A stretch of 64,000 bases of DNA from CANHBY01 sp046342195 (GTDB taxonomy: Bacteria > Pseudomonadota > Gammaproteobacteria > Burkholderiales > Burkholderiaceae_C): positions 1-64,000 of the forward strand of contig JBKDQE010000057.1 in NCBI GenBank assembly GCA_046342195.1, given 5' to 3'. Positions 15,873 to 25,578 of this stretch are shown here, piece by piece. Both the position numbers and the translations under genes were made by a program. Under the pieces are notes generated by a model, which saw only the letters and a list, made by a program, of their open reading frames with translations, searched no databases and was not told where the DNA came from. The first letter of the stretch is position 1. Every line of letters begins with the position of its first letter.

Positions 15873-18179
15873 TCAGCCAGGCTGCACCCTGGAGGGTGTC
15901 ATGGGGGTATTCAGGGGTTTTCCTTTGCGCCCGCGTGTGGCGAGGTAGGCGGCCAAGGCGGGGCCTTTGAGAAGTTCTTCTTTGGGCTTGCCGCCCCGCC
16001 CGGTACCTTGCACTTGCAAAGCATGGGTGAACACCGCCAGGCTCAGCAAGGTATCGGTGCTGTCCAAGTCAATCAGCTTCAAGCCACGCCCACCTTTGGG
16101 CTGATGCTTGACTTCACTCAAAGGAAACACCAACAAGCGGCCGCTCAGGGTCAGGGCGGCAAGCTCGCTGCCTTGGGCTGAAACCGGGGGCAAAAGCGGC
16201 TCGGTGGGCAAGAGGCTCAAAAAGCTTTTACCCGCCTTTTGGCGTGAGAGCATGTCTTGGACTTGAGCAATAAGGCCGTAGCCACCACTGCCTGCCAGCA
16301 GCAAGGGGTGTTCGAGGGCCCCGGCAAAATAATGCACCGCGCGGGACCCTGCTTCAAGCTCAATGAGGCTGGTGATGGGCTGCCCATCACCGCGGCCGCT
16401 GGGCAAACTGGCCACCGAACTTGAATAAACCCGACCCTTGTTGCTGAAAATCAAGAGCTGATCTACAGAGCGGCAAGCAAAGGTGCCATAAAGAGAATCA
16501 CCGGCTTTGAATTGCAGTGTGGCGGGGTCAATATCATGGCCCTTGAGTGAGCGCACCCAGCCTTTCAGGCTCACCACCACTGTCACGGGCTCGTCTGGAA
16601 TTTTGACTTCTGCAATGGCTTTTTTGTCGGCTTGAATCAAGGTGCGCCGATCGTCGCCATAGAGCTTGGCGTCGGCCTCAATTTCTTGGATAACCGTTCG
16701 CTTCAGTGCCGCCGGGCTGCTTAAAATATCTTCAAGCTTGGCTTGCTCCACCCGAAGCGCCTGGAGTTCTTGCCCGATTTTGATCGCTTCAAGTTTGGCC
16801 AATTGACGCAAGCGAATTTCGAGAATGTCTTCAGCTTGAAGCAGGCTCAGGTGAAATCGTTCCATCAAGGCCAGCTTGGGGTCGTCGGCGTGACGGATGA
16901 GGTGGATCACTTCATCGATATTCAATAACACCTGTTGCCGGCCCTCCAGCACATGAATGCGGCCAAGCACTTGATGCAAACGGTGGCGGGTTCGCCGCTG
17001 AACGGTCAAAAGACGAAACTCAAGCCATTCACTCAACACTTGCCGCAGGCTCTTGAGGGCCGGGCGGCCATCGGCGCCAACCAGGGTGAGGTTGACTGGC
17101 GCGCTGCTTTCCAGGCTGGTGTGGGCCAACAGGGTATGAACCAGTTCTTGTGGCTCGGTGCTGCGGCTCTTGGGCTCAAACACCAGCCTGACGGGGGCGT
17201 CTTTGCTGGATTCATCACGCACGGTATCCAGCAAAGACAAGACGGTGGCCTTGAGTTGCGTTTGCTCGCTTGAAAGGCTTTTCTTGCCAAGCTTGACTTT
17301 CGGATGGGTCAGCTCTTCAATTTCTTCCAGTACCCTTTGGCTGCTGACGCCCGGGGGCAATGCATTGATGACCAGTTGCCACTGGCCACGGGCCAGGTCT
17401 TCGATTTTCCAGCGCGCACGCACCTTGAGGCTGCCTCGACCACTCGAGTAGGCTGCACGAATATCGGCTTCGCTGCTGATCATTTGGCCGCCACCGGGGT
17501 AATCTGGGCCGGGAATGAGGTGAAAAAGTTCATCATCAGGGAGCAAGGGGTTTTTGATCAGGGCCACCGCGGCTGCCGCCACTTCACGCAAATTGTGAGA
17601 AGGCATTTCGGTGGCCAAACCCACGGCAATGCCGCTGGCCCCATTCAGTAGCACAAAGGGCAGGCGCGCCGAAAGTTGGCGCGGCTCTTCAGCCGAGCCA
17701 TCATAGTTGGGCACAAAATCGACTGTCCCTGCATCAATTTCATCCATCAATAAACGGGCGATTGGTGACAGGCGGGCTTCTGTGTAACGCATGGCGGCGG
17801 CCCCGTCTCCATCGCGGGAGCCAAAATTACCTTGCCCGTCGATCAGGGGGTAGCGCTGGGAAAAGTCTTGGGCCATGCGCACCATGGCATCGTAGGCGGC
17901 TTGGTCTCCGTGGGGGTGGAAACGGCCCAAGACATCGCCCACCACCCTCGCGCTTTTGACGGCTTTCGGCCCATTGGCGGTGGTGAAGGCCAAGCCCATG
18001 CGGGCCATGGCAAAGAGAATTCTGCGCTGTACCGGCTTTTGGCCATCACACACATCGGGCAGAGCCCGGCCTTTCACCACGCTGAGGGCATATTCCAAAT
18101 AGGCACGCTCGGCATAATGAGCCAGGGCAATGGCATCGGTTTCAGCCGCATCGACCTGCTGAGTCGGGGGGTTGTTCAT
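15873..18179 (-). CDS. parC: DNA topoisomerase IV subunit A
   Basis: ParC (768 residues) breaks and rejoins DNA in the enzyme that unlinks daughter chromosomes. Tyr132 in AAMRYTEARLSPI is the catalytic residue. The winged-helix part begins with LPDVCDGQKPVQRRILFAM, and the C-terminal domain has the beta-pinwheel blades (for example GRVYSSSVASLPSGRGDGQP). It begins nine bases after the upstream transglycosylase gene and shares an operon with parE. Length is usual. Confidence 0.96.
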   Translation of the reverse strand: MNNPPTQQVDAAETDAIALAHYAERAYLEYALSVVKGRALPDVCDGQKPVQRRILFAMARMGLAFTTANGPKAVKSARVVGDVLGRFHPHGDQAAYDAMVRMAQDFSQRYPLIDGQGNFGSRDGDGAAAMRYTEARLSPIARLLMDEIDAGTVDFVPNYDGSAEEPRQLSARLPFVLLNGASGIAVGLATEMPSHNLREVAAAAVALIKNPLLPDDELFHLIPGPDYPGGGQMISSEADIRAAYSSGRGSLKVRARWKIEDLARGQWQLVINALPPGVSSQRVLEEIEELTHPKVKLGKKSLSSEQTQLKATVLSLLDTVRDESSKDAPVRLVFEPKSRSTEPQELVHTLLAHTSLESSAPVNLTLVGADGRPALKSLRQVLSEWLEFRLLTVQRRTRHRLHQVLGRIHVLEGRQQVLLNIDEVIHLIRHADDPKLALMERFHLSLLQAEDILEIRLRQLAKLEAIKIGQELQALRVEQAKLEDILSSPAALKRTVIQEIEADAKLYGDDRRTLIQADKKAIAEVKIPDEPVTVVVSLKGWVRSLKGHDIDPATLQFKAGDSLYGTFACRSVDQLLIFSNKGRVYSSSVASLPSGRGDGQPITSLIELEAGSRAVHYFAGALEHPLLLAGSGGYGLIAQVQDMLSRQKAGKSFLSLLPTEPLLPPVSAQGSELAALTLSGRLLVFPLSEVKHQPKGGRGLKLIDLDSTDTLLSLAVFTHALQVQGTGRGGKPKEELLKGPALAAYLATRGRKGKPLNTPMTPSRVQPG

Positions 18180-18188
18180 GAGCTTGAA

Positions 18189-19040
18189 TTAGCGTGAAAC
18201 ATCACTGGAGGGCTGCTTTTTGGCGAACTCAGGCTTTTGTGGTGGAGCCTGGCGCTCATGGCTTGACTCAAAGTGAGCACCACCAGAGGCCGCATGATGG
18301 CGCAAAAAAGCCCAGTATAGCTCCATGATCTTTGTCACATGGCGTTCGGTTTGATGAATGGGCGGCAGGCCGCCGCTTTTTCGCACCGCCGCCTCACCGG
18401 CATTCCATGCGGCCAGGGCATGGTCAATACGCTGAAACCGACGCAGAAGATCGGCCAAGATACGGGCCCCTGTCAAGACATTGGTGCGCGGCTCGATCAT
18501 GCGCTCACTTGCAGGACGCTGCCGTTCAGCGGCCGTTGCATAAAAGTCTGCCGTGTCAGGCATGATTTGCATCAAGCCCAAAGCCCCGCGGGGGGAAACA
18601 GCATTTGGCATATAAGACGATTCAACCGCGATCATGGCTTTGAGTAACAAGGGGTCAACTTGGGAAGCGCGCCCGGCTTCACGCAACACCTTGTCGAACT
18701 GCCATACCAAAGGAGACGCATTCAAGCGCAGCATCCAGTCATGATAGGTTTCGCGCTTGCGCCATCCCAAGCCACTCGAAACGGGCTTCAGCAGCTTGGG
18801 TGATGAAGCCGCTGAAGGTGGTGCGAGCAGATCGGGCTGTGAAGGCATGATTGCATTTTGAGCCTCTTTGTCTTCCTGATCGGTTGTGAGGAGGGGGGCG
18901 AACACATTGAAGGGAGCAATGACGCGATGGATGGGGTTTTGATCATTGACCTCTTCCAAAACTTCTGCCAGTACGGGAGCGGCCCCACAACACAAGGCAG
19001 ACATGACGCTGACAAGGACCTGAGTTGAAAGGCATTTCAT
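18189..19040 (-). CDS. Lytic transglycosylase (SLT domain), exported
   Basis: A 283-residue murein-cleaving enzyme. A signal peptide (MKCLSTQVLVSVMSALCCG, cleavage near AEV) leads to a spacer, then the SLT domain from about residue 105. VESSYMPNAVSPRGALGLMQ carries the catalytic Glu in AVESSY, and HALAAWNAGEAAV is the conserved third motif. The start is ATG 19040, which overlaps the parE stop by one base, so translation is coupled. A TTG one codon earlier is possible. The placement between parE and parC links wall turnover with chromosome decatenation. Confidence 0.9.
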   Translation of the reverse strand: MKCLSTQVLVSVMSALCCGAAPVLAEVLEEVNDQNPIHRVIAPFNVFAPLLTTDQEDKEAQNAIMPSQPDLLAPPSAASSPKLLKPVSSGLGWRKRETYHDWMLRLNASPLVWQFDKVLREAGRASQVDPLLLKAMIAVESSYMPNAVSPRGALGLMQIMPDTADFYATAAERQRPASERMIEPRTNVLTGARILADLLRRFQRIDHALAAWNAGEAAVRKSGGLPPIHQTERHVTKIMELYWAFLRHHAASGGAHFESSHERQAPPQKPEFAKKQPSSDVSR

Positions 19041-21025
19041 CAAACGTCAACCTCGACTTGATGCGCATGCCGTTCCATCAATTCCCTGCGCGACTGCGCT
19101 TCGCCTTTGCCCATCAGTTTGGTCAGGGACTCTACCGTGGACGCAAACCCCAAACTGCCGTAGGTGACCTGCAATAAACGGCGGGTGTCGGGGTTGAGGG
19201 TGGTGTCCCAAAGTTGCTCGGCACTCATTTCGCCCAGCCCTTTGAAGCGGCTGATGGCCCAGGAGTTGTCGCGGGCGCCTTCCTTGCGCAGCTTGTCCAG
19301 GATGGCGCCCAACTCGCCTGCATCGAGGGCGTAGAGCTTGGCAGGAGGCTTTTTGCCCCGGGCTGGGGCATCCACGCGAAATAAAGGGGGCTTGGCAATA
19401 TAGAGGTGGCCGGCCTCGATGAGCTTGGGGAAATGGCGAAAAAACAGTGTCAATAACAACACCTGAATGTGAGAGCCATCGACATCGGCATCGCTCAGGA
19501 TACACACTTTTCCGTAACGCAAACCCGCCAAATCAGGTGTGTCGGCGGGCCCGTGGGGGTCCACCCCAATGGCAACCGCAATGTCGTGAATTTCATGATT
19601 GGCAAACAGCCGGTCTCGCTCGACCTCCCAGGCATTGAGCACTTTTCCACGCAAAGGCAGCACCGCTTGAGTTTCTTTGTTACGGCCCATTTTGGCACTG
19701 CCCCCGGCAGAATCACCCTCGACGAGAAACACCTCATTGAGGCTGAGGTCCCGGCTTTCGCAGTCTGTCAGCTTGCCGGGCAACACCGCCACCCCTGAAC
19801 CCTTGCGCTTTTCTACCTTCTGACTGGCCCGCTGGCGAGACTGGGCTTGGCGAATCACCAACTCGGCGAGTTTCTTCCCGACATCCACATGTTGGCCAAG
19901 CCACAATTCCATGGCAGGCTTGACAAAGGTGGCCACCAAGCGCAGGGCATCACGACTGTTGAGGCGCTCTTTGATTTGCCCTTGAAACTGAGGGTCGAGA
20001 ACCTTGGCGCTCAAAATGAAACTGGCGCGGGAAAACACATCTTCGGGGATGAGTTTGACCCCCTTGGGAAGCAGGCTGTGCAAATCGATAAAACCCTTGA
20101 TGGCACCAAAGAGGCCTTCTTTCAGGCCGGACTCATGGGTGCCGCCGGCCACCGTTGGAATCAAGTTGACGTAACTTTCGCGCATGGGAACGCCCTCTTC
20201 GGTGAATGCCACACACCAGGCCGCCCCCTCACCCGCTGCAAAATTTTCGGTCTCGGCCGCATCGGCGTAATGGGCCCCCTCAAAAAGCGGAATGACAGGA
20301 TCGGCCGGGAGAGACTGCATGAGATAGTCACGCAGACCTGCTTGGTATAACCAAGTTTGAACCTCACCTGTTTTTTCAATCGTCAAACCGACTTTCACAC
20401 CGGGCATCAAGACAGCCTTGCTGCGCAAGAGGTGAACCAAATCAGCACGGGGAAAATCAAGGCTGTCAAAATATTTTGCATGGGGCCAGGCACGCACCGT
20501 GGTGCCATTTTTGCGATCCGTGGCGCCCATTTTGCGTTTCGATAAAGCCTCGATGAGATCGCCCTCACCAAAAGCCAATTGCGCCACTTGCCCTTCCCGC
20601 CACACCGAAACATTCAATCGTGACGACAAGGCATTGGTGACGCTCACCCCGACACCGTGCAGACCCCCTGAGAAGCTGTAAGCGCCCCCGGAGCCCTTGT
20701 CAAATTTGCCCCCTGCATGCAGGCGGGTAAAAACGATTTCAACCACAGAGACCTTTTCCTCGGGGTGCAAACCAAAAGGAATGCCACGGCCGTCGTCTTC
20801 CACACTGACCGAGCCATCGGTATGCAGGGTCACGTCAATGCGCTGGCCATAGCCTGCCAAGGCTTCGTCGGCGGCGTTGTCAATGACCTCCTGGATGATA
20901 TGCAAAGGGTTGTCGGTTCGGGTGTACATCCCTGGCCGCTGCTTGACCGGCTCAAGACCCTTGAGCACTCGGATAGACGACTCGCCGTAACGGCCCTTGC
21001 TTTGAGAAGAAGACGGGGTTGCCAT
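19040..21025 (-). CDS. parE: DNA topoisomerase IV subunit B
   Basis: ParE (661 residues), the ATPase half of topoisomerase IV. EVIDNAADEAL (about 47-57) and DDGRGIPFG belong to the GHKL ATP site. VEGDSAGGSAKMGR and DADVDGSHI are TOPRIM metal and nucleotide motifs. The frame is open from 21091, but the start is placed at ATG 21025, where the usual N-terminus begins (KGRYGESSIRVLKGLEPVK). The gene reads divergently from rluA, with 80 bases between them. Confidence 0.95.
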   Translation of the reverse strand: MATPSSSQSKGRYGESSIRVLKGLEPVKQRPGMYTRTDNPLHIIQEVIDNAADEALAGYGQRIDVTLHTDGSVSVEDDGRGIPFGLHPEEKVSVVEIVFTRLHAGGKFDKGSGGAYSFSGGLHGVGVSVTNALSSRLNVSVWREGQVAQLAFGEGDLIEALSKRKMGATDRKNGTTVRAWPHAKYFDSLDFPRADLVHLLRSKAVLMPGVKVGLTIEKTGEVQTWLYQAGLRDYLMQSLPADPVIPLFEGAHYADAAETENFAAGEGAAWCVAFTEEGVPMRESYVNLIPTVAGGTHESGLKEGLFGAIKGFIDLHSLLPKGVKLIPEDVFSRASFILSAKVLDPQFQGQIKERLNSRDALRLVATFVKPAMELWLGQHVDVGKKLAELVIRQAQSRQRASQKVEKRKGSGVAVLPGKLTDCESRDLSLNEVFLVEGDSAGGSAKMGRNKETQAVLPLRGKVLNAWEVERDRLFANHEIHDIAVAIGVDPHGPADTPDLAGLRYGKVCILSDADVDGSHIQVLLLTLFFRHFPKLIEAGHLYIAKPPLFRVDAPARGKKPPAKLYALDAGELGAILDKLRKEGARDNSWAISRFKGLGEMSAEQLWDTTLNPDTRRLLQVTYGSLGFASTVESLTKLMGKGEAQSRRELMERHAHQVEVDV

Positions 21026-21105
21026 AAGAAAGTATTTTTCAATTTCAATCGCTATGATGGGAGAGGGTTTTTTGAATCGTACCGCAGTCATTCACTTCTG
21101 GCACC

Positions 21106-21756
21106 ATGCTCAATTCTGGACTTGGCGGTGAACTTCGCCTTCTTTACCAAGATGACCTTCTGCTCGCAGTTAACAAGCCCAGCGGTCTGTTGTCAGTGCC
21201 TGGAAAGGGGCCTTTGCTCCATGGCAGTGTTGCTGAACAAGTGAGTCAATATTTTGAAGAAGCGAAGGTCATCCACCGGCTTGACATGGCAACCTCAGGC
21301 ATTTTGATGTTTGCTCGCGGCCTGGCTGCACAAAGAGACTTGCATCGCTTGTTTGCCCAGCGTCAAATTCACAAGGAATATGTGGCCGTGGTTGCTGGCC
21401 TGCTTGACCCTGCGGAAGGTGAAATCGATGCCCCCTTGATGCCCGACTGGCCTCAACGCCCGCGGCAGAAGGTAGACTTTAAGCAAGGCAAGCCCTCACT
21501 GACCCGCTACCGGGTATTGAGCCATGACGAGCCCATGAAACGCACCCGCGTTCAGTTACAACCTGTCACGGGCCGCAGCCATCAGCTCAGAGTGCATCTG
21601 TGCTGGATCGGCCACCCGATTCTTGGCGACGCTCTGTATGCTCCGCCCGAAGTGACCCGGCTTGCCCCGCGCTTGCTGCTGCATGCCTGCCGCATTTCCA
21701 TGCAACGCCCGGATGGTCAAGGCCCCATTGATATTCAATCTTTGGCGCCGTTTTGA
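21106..21756 (+). CDS. rluA: Pseudouridine synthase RluA (23S rRNA U746 / tRNA U32)
   Basis: A 216-residue pseudouridine synthase. HRLDMATSGILMFA holds the catalytic Asp in HRLD. RPRQKVDFKQGKPSLTRYRV is the loop that separates RluA from RluC/RluD. GRSHQLRVHLCWIGHPILGD is the conserved RNA-side motif. There is no S4 domain, as in E. coli RluA (219 residues). It is divergent from parE and convergent with the oxidoreductase gene downstream. Confidence 0.9.
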   Translation: MLNSGLGGELRLLYQDDLLLAVNKPSGLLSVPGKGPLLHGSVAEQVSQYFEEAKVIHRLDMATSGILMFARGLAAQRDLHRLFAQRQIHKEYVAVVAGLLDPAEGEIDAPLMPDWPQRPRQKVDFKQGKPSLTRYRVLSHDEPMKRTRVQLQPVTGRSHQLRVHLCWIGHPILGDALYAPPEVTRLAPRLLLHACRISMQRPDGQGPIDIQSLAPF

Positions 21757-21794
21757 GGGCTTTGCCAAGCTTGACGCGGCGAAGGTTCTTTATT

Positions 21795-22796
21795 TCAGCA
21801 TAACAAAATGCTGGCACCAACAGTTTCACGCGCTTCGAGATCTCGGTGGGCCTGCGCCGCTTCGGTCAATGGATAACGCTTGCCTATGTGAATTTTGACC
21901 AAGCCTTGTGTGACCATTTTGAATAAATCATCGGCCATGGCCTGAGCTGCTTCTCGATGAAACAGGTGCGTAAATAAAGTGGGCCGGGTCAAAAATAGCG
22001 ACCCCTTCGCTGACAGGGTGCTCAGGGCCACAGGAGGCACCAACCCGGAGGCATTGCCAAAACTGACCATCAACCCGAAAGCTTGCAAACAATCGAGCGA
22101 GCCCTCCCAAGTGTCACGGCCTACAGAATCATAAACCACTTTGACTTTCTGACCTTGGGTAATTTCTTTCACGCGCTCAACAAAATTTTCTTTGCGGTAA
22201 TTGATGGCATATGCTGCGCCATGCTCCAAAGCCAAGACGCATTTTTCATCGGTGCCCGCCGTAACGATCAAACGCAGCCCGATGGCTCTGGCCCACTGGC
22301 AGGCGATCAAGCCCACCCCGCCCGCCCCAGCGTGAAAAAGAGCAAAATCACCAGGGTGCAAACCGCCCTGAGGCTGGGTTTTTTGAAAAAGGTACTGAAC
22401 TGTCAGGCCCTTCAGCATCATCCCTGCCGCATCTTCATCGCTGATTGAATCAGGCAGCTTGATCACTGTTTTGGAGGGCATGCAACGCCAGGAAGCATAA
22501 GCCCCTGGAGGGTGCCCGACATAAGCCACCCTATCCCCCACGGCCAAATGAATCGGGGCCTCACCTGGCAGTGATGGCCCCACAGCCTCGACCACGCCAG
22601 CCCCCTCCATCCCTGGCGTCAAAGGCAAAGGCAAGGGATAGAGCCCGGTGCGGTGATAGACATCGAGAAAATTCACACCCACTGCTTTTTGACGAATGCA
22701 CACTTCACCAGGCTGAGGGGGATCAAGGGGCCTCTGAACCACTTCCATCACCTCTGGCCCTCCAAACTGAGCCACTTGAATGACTGTTGCTTGCAT
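21795..22796 (-). CDS. NADPH:quinone oxidoreductase (zeta-crystallin family)
   Basis: A 333-residue medium-chain dehydrogenase without zinc ligands. AVGVNFLDVYHRTGLYP and PGMEGAGVVEAVG mark the QOR family. HAGAGGVGLIACQWARAIG is the NADPH-binding fold, and EHGAAYAINY follows. ATG 22796 is chosen because GGAGC lies seven bases before it. It reduces quinones by transfer of hydride from NADPH. It stands alone, converging on rluA. Confidence 0.88.
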   Translation of the reverse strand: MQATVIQVAQFGGPEVMEVVQRPLDPPQPGEVCIRQKAVGVNFLDVYHRTGLYPLPLPLTPGMEGAGVVEAVGPSLPGEAPIHLAVGDRVAYVGHPPGAYASWRCMPSKTVIKLPDSISDEDAAGMMLKGLTVQYLFQKTQPQGGLHPGDFALFHAGAGGVGLIACQWARAIGLRLIVTAGTDEKCVLALEHGAAYAINYRKENFVERVKEITQGQKVKVVYDSVGRDTWEGSLDCLQAFGLMVSFGNASGLVPPVALSTLSAKGSLFLTRPTLFTHLFHREAAQAMADDLFKMVTQGLVKIHIGKRYPLTEAAQAHRDLEARETVGASILLC

Positions 22797-22901
22797 GATG
22801 TTTGCTCCTGCTGACATGAATACTTCATTCACTGCGACAAGGATAGACAGTGGTTCCTTGACATCCTTGCCACCCTGAAAAGACAACGGTTCCCATGACC
22901 C

Positions 22902-23975
22902 TCAGCGCGGGCCTTGTCGAGAAGCATCATCGACAAAGGTGACCACGTGATCGACCTCCAGCCGAATGCCGATCGGCTCGCCAATGCAGTGGTTGTGGTG
23001 GCTGGGCACCAGCGACATGACCTGTTGGCCTGAAGGCAGTTCCAGGGTGTATAAAAATTGCGCCCCCCTGAAAAATTTTGAAACCACACGAGCCTGTCGT
23101 GGACTGAGATCATCGTGCTGAATATCATCAGGCCGAATCAAAACCGATACAGGCCCACAGGGGCTGCGATCATCAGCTTCTTGGCTCTGAATGAGCCCCA
23201 GTTCGGTTTGCACGTCATACTCATTGAGCCGCCAACCTGGCAGCAACACACCTTCCCCAATAAACTCGGCCACAAAACGATGAACGGGTTGATGGTAGAG
23301 ATCATAGGGGCTGGCCCATTGCAGCATTTGGTGCTCTGCCATTACGCCTACCACGTCGGCCACTGCAAAGGCTTCATGTTGATCATGGGTCACAAAGATG
23401 GCTGTGGTTTGGGTGTGTTTCAAAATTCGCTGCACATCCAGCGCCAGTCTTTCACGCAGGTTCAAATCAAGGCTGGAGAATGGTTCATCAAGAAGTAACA
23501 ATTGAGGCCGGGGTGCGAGGGCCCGAGCCAGAGCCACCCGTTGTTGCTGCCCCCCCGAGAGCTGATGTGGAAATCGAGTGCCAAAATCTGCCAGCCCGAC
23601 AAGGCTCAACATTTCATCCACACGCGCCTTTCGTTCAGCCACCCCCAGCTTGGTCAGGCCGAAAGCCACGTTGCGGGCCACATCCAGGTGGGGGAACAAA
23701 GCGTAATCCTGGAACACCATGCCAATGCCCCGTTTTTCCGGCGGCAAAAACACTGAAGGGTCACTGACAACCAGCCCGTTGAGCCGAATGCTGCCGGCCT
23801 GCGCTTGTACAAAACCGGCAATGGCACGCAGCACGGTGGTTTTGCCACAGCCCGAGGGGCCAAGCAAGCAAGCGATATGACCTCGCTCGAGCCTCAAACT
23901 CAGCCCCTCCAAGACGGTTTGTGCTCCAAAGCGAAGGCTGAGCTGATCAATTTCGAGGGCCGGCTTATCATTCAT
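22902..23975 (-). CDS. fbpC: Ferric iron ABC transporter, ATP-binding protein
   Basis: A 357-residue ATPase. GPSGCGKTT (39-47) is Walker A, LSGGQQQRVALARAL the signature, and LLLLDEPFSSLD Walker B. A TOBE-like C-terminal region with VLIRPDDIQHDDLSP follows. It powers uptake of iron through FbpB. It overlaps fbpB by eight bases and is the last gene of the operon. Specificity rests on the iron-binding protein and Fur box upstream. Confidence 0.9.
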   Translation of the reverse strand: MNDKPALEIDQLSLRFGAQTVLEGLSLRLERGHIACLLGPSGCGKTTVLRAIAGFVQAQAGSIRLNGLVVSDPSVFLPPEKRGIGMVFQDYALFPHLDVARNVAFGLTKLGVAERKARVDEMLSLVGLADFGTRFPHQLSGGQQQRVALARALAPRPQLLLLDEPFSSLDLNLRERLALDVQRILKHTQTTAIFVTHDQHEAFAVADVVGVMAEHQMLQWASPYDLYHQPVHRFVAEFIGEGVLLPGWRLNEYDVQTELGLIQSQEADDRSPCGPVSVLIRPDDIQHDDLSPRQARVVSKFFRGAQFLYTLELPSGQQVMSLVPSHHNHCIGEPIGIRLEVDHVVTFVDDASRQGPR

Positions 23976-25578
23976 GGCGGGGGTTTTCCCGCATGAGCAT
24001 GATGACTGGAAGCAAACCCACCATCACAATCAACAGCGATGGAAGTGCCGCCTGTTCCCACAGGCCTTCAGAAGTCATTTCAAACACCCGAACGGCCAGG
24101 GTGTCCCAGCCAAAAGGGCGCGTCATCAAGGTGATCGGCATTTCCTTCATGACATCGACAAACACCAGCAAAGCCGCAGAAAAGATACTGCCTGACAAAA
24201 GAGGCGTATACAACTTGATCAGCATTCCTCGGGGTGAGAGGCCCAGGCATCGAGCCGCTTCCTCCTGGCTGCGACTGATGCGTTTGAAACCCGCCTCGAT
24301 CGGCTCAAAGCCCACAGCAAGAAACCGGCTACACAGCGCCACCAGCATCACGCAAAGGGTACCTGAGATCATCCAGGGCATGGAAACGCCAAATTGCGCA
24401 CCGATCAAAGCCATCTGCCGGTCTAGCCAGGCGATCGGAACGTAGATACCCACCGCCAGCACCATCCCTGGCACAGCATAGCCCAATGTGGCAATGCGGG
24501 TAAGGCTGCGAGTGATGCGATCAGTATGCGAACGACGCTTCCAAGCCAAGCCAAGAGCCACACCAGCCACGAGCAAAGCGGCCGATGTGGCCAGCAATAC
24601 CGAATGCCCAATAAAACCGAGGTAACGCAGATCCATGCCAGCATGCCAAACCTTCGCAGCCCAGATGCAAACTTGAATAAAAGGCACCATAAATGCCATG
24701 GCCCACACCACCAGACAACCCCCTGTGGCCAACCATCGAGACGCCCCGGACAGCACGATCCGCTCACCGGAAGCAAGCTTCCCTGAATAGGCACGAGCCC
24801 CGCGAGCTTTGTGCTCAGCCAGCACCAAAAGAAGCACCAGCAGCACCAGCAGAGTGGCCAACTGGGAGGCCAGTGGCAGGTTGAACAGTGAAAACCAGGC
24901 TTTGTAAATGGCGGTGGTGAAGGTGTCAAAATTAAAAACAGATACCGTGCCAAAATCAGCGAGCGTTTCCATCAAGGCCAGGGTCACACCCGCCATCCAC
25001 CAAGGTCGAGACATCGGCACAGCCACGCGCCAAAAGGCCTGCCTGTGGCTGAACCCCATCGTTTGAGCGGCTTCCATCAATCGTCGGCCCTGGGTCAAGA
25101 AGGCTTGTCGTGCGAGCAAATAAACGTAGGGGTACAGTGCCAAGCACATCACCAACACCACCCCCCCGGTTGATCGAATCGGCGGGAACCCAACCAAGCT
25201 GCCCAACCATTCTCGCCACAGAGATTGAACCGGGCCTGCATAATCCCATAAAGCCACATGCACAAAAGCCAGCACATACGCGGGGATCGCCATCGGCAAC
25301 ATCAATGCCCACGTCAGCCATCGGCGCCCAGGAAACTCACACATGGAGGTCAGCCAAGCCAAACCGACACCCAGCACCAGCACACCCAAACCAACCCCGA
25401 CGGCCAGCAGCAGCGTGTTCCAAAGCACCCGTGGCAAAACGTATTCAGTGAAATGAGCCCATTCCTGGGGCTGCGGCTGTAAAAAAGAAAGCATCACCAT
25501 CCCCAAAGGGATAATGATGATCAAGGCCATCGGCAATACCGACCACGCGGATCGGCGTTTTTCAGCGGTATCCGGCAC
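23968..25578 (-). CDS. fbpB: Ferric iron ABC transporter, permease
   Basis: A 536-residue fused permease with about twelve membrane helices, made of two homologous halves as usual for FbpB. EAAQTMGFSHRQAFWRVAVP in the first half and EEAARCLGLSPRGMLIKLYT in the second are the EAA loops that touch the ATPase. It overlaps fbpA by 17 bases and fbpC by eight, showing one tightly packed operon. Confidence 0.9.
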   Translation of the reverse strand: MPDTAEKRRSAWSVLPMALIIIIPLGMVMLSFLQPQPQEWAHFTEYVLPRVLWNTLLLAVGVGLGVLVLGVGLAWLTSMCEFPGRRWLTWALMLPMAIPAYVLAFVHVALWDYAGPVQSLWREWLGSLVGFPPIRSTGGVVLVMCLALYPYVYLLARQAFLTQGRRLMEAAQTMGFSHRQAFWRVAVPMSRPWWMAGVTLALMETLADFGTVSVFNFDTFTTAIYKAWFSLFNLPLASQLATLLVLLVLLLVLAEHKARGARAYSGKLASGERIVLSGASRWLATGGCLVVWAMAFMVPFIQVCIWAAKVWHAGMDLRYLGFIGHSVLLATSAALLVAGVALGLAWKRRSHTDRITRSLTRIATLGYAVPGMVLAVGIYVPIAWLDRQMALIGAQFGVSMPWMISGTLCVMLVALCSRFLAVGFEPIEAGFKRISRSQEEAARCLGLSPRGMLIKLYTPLLSGSIFSAALLVFVDVMKEMPITLMTRPFGWDTLAVRVFEMTSEGLWEQAALPSLLIVMVGLLPVIMLMRENPRHE

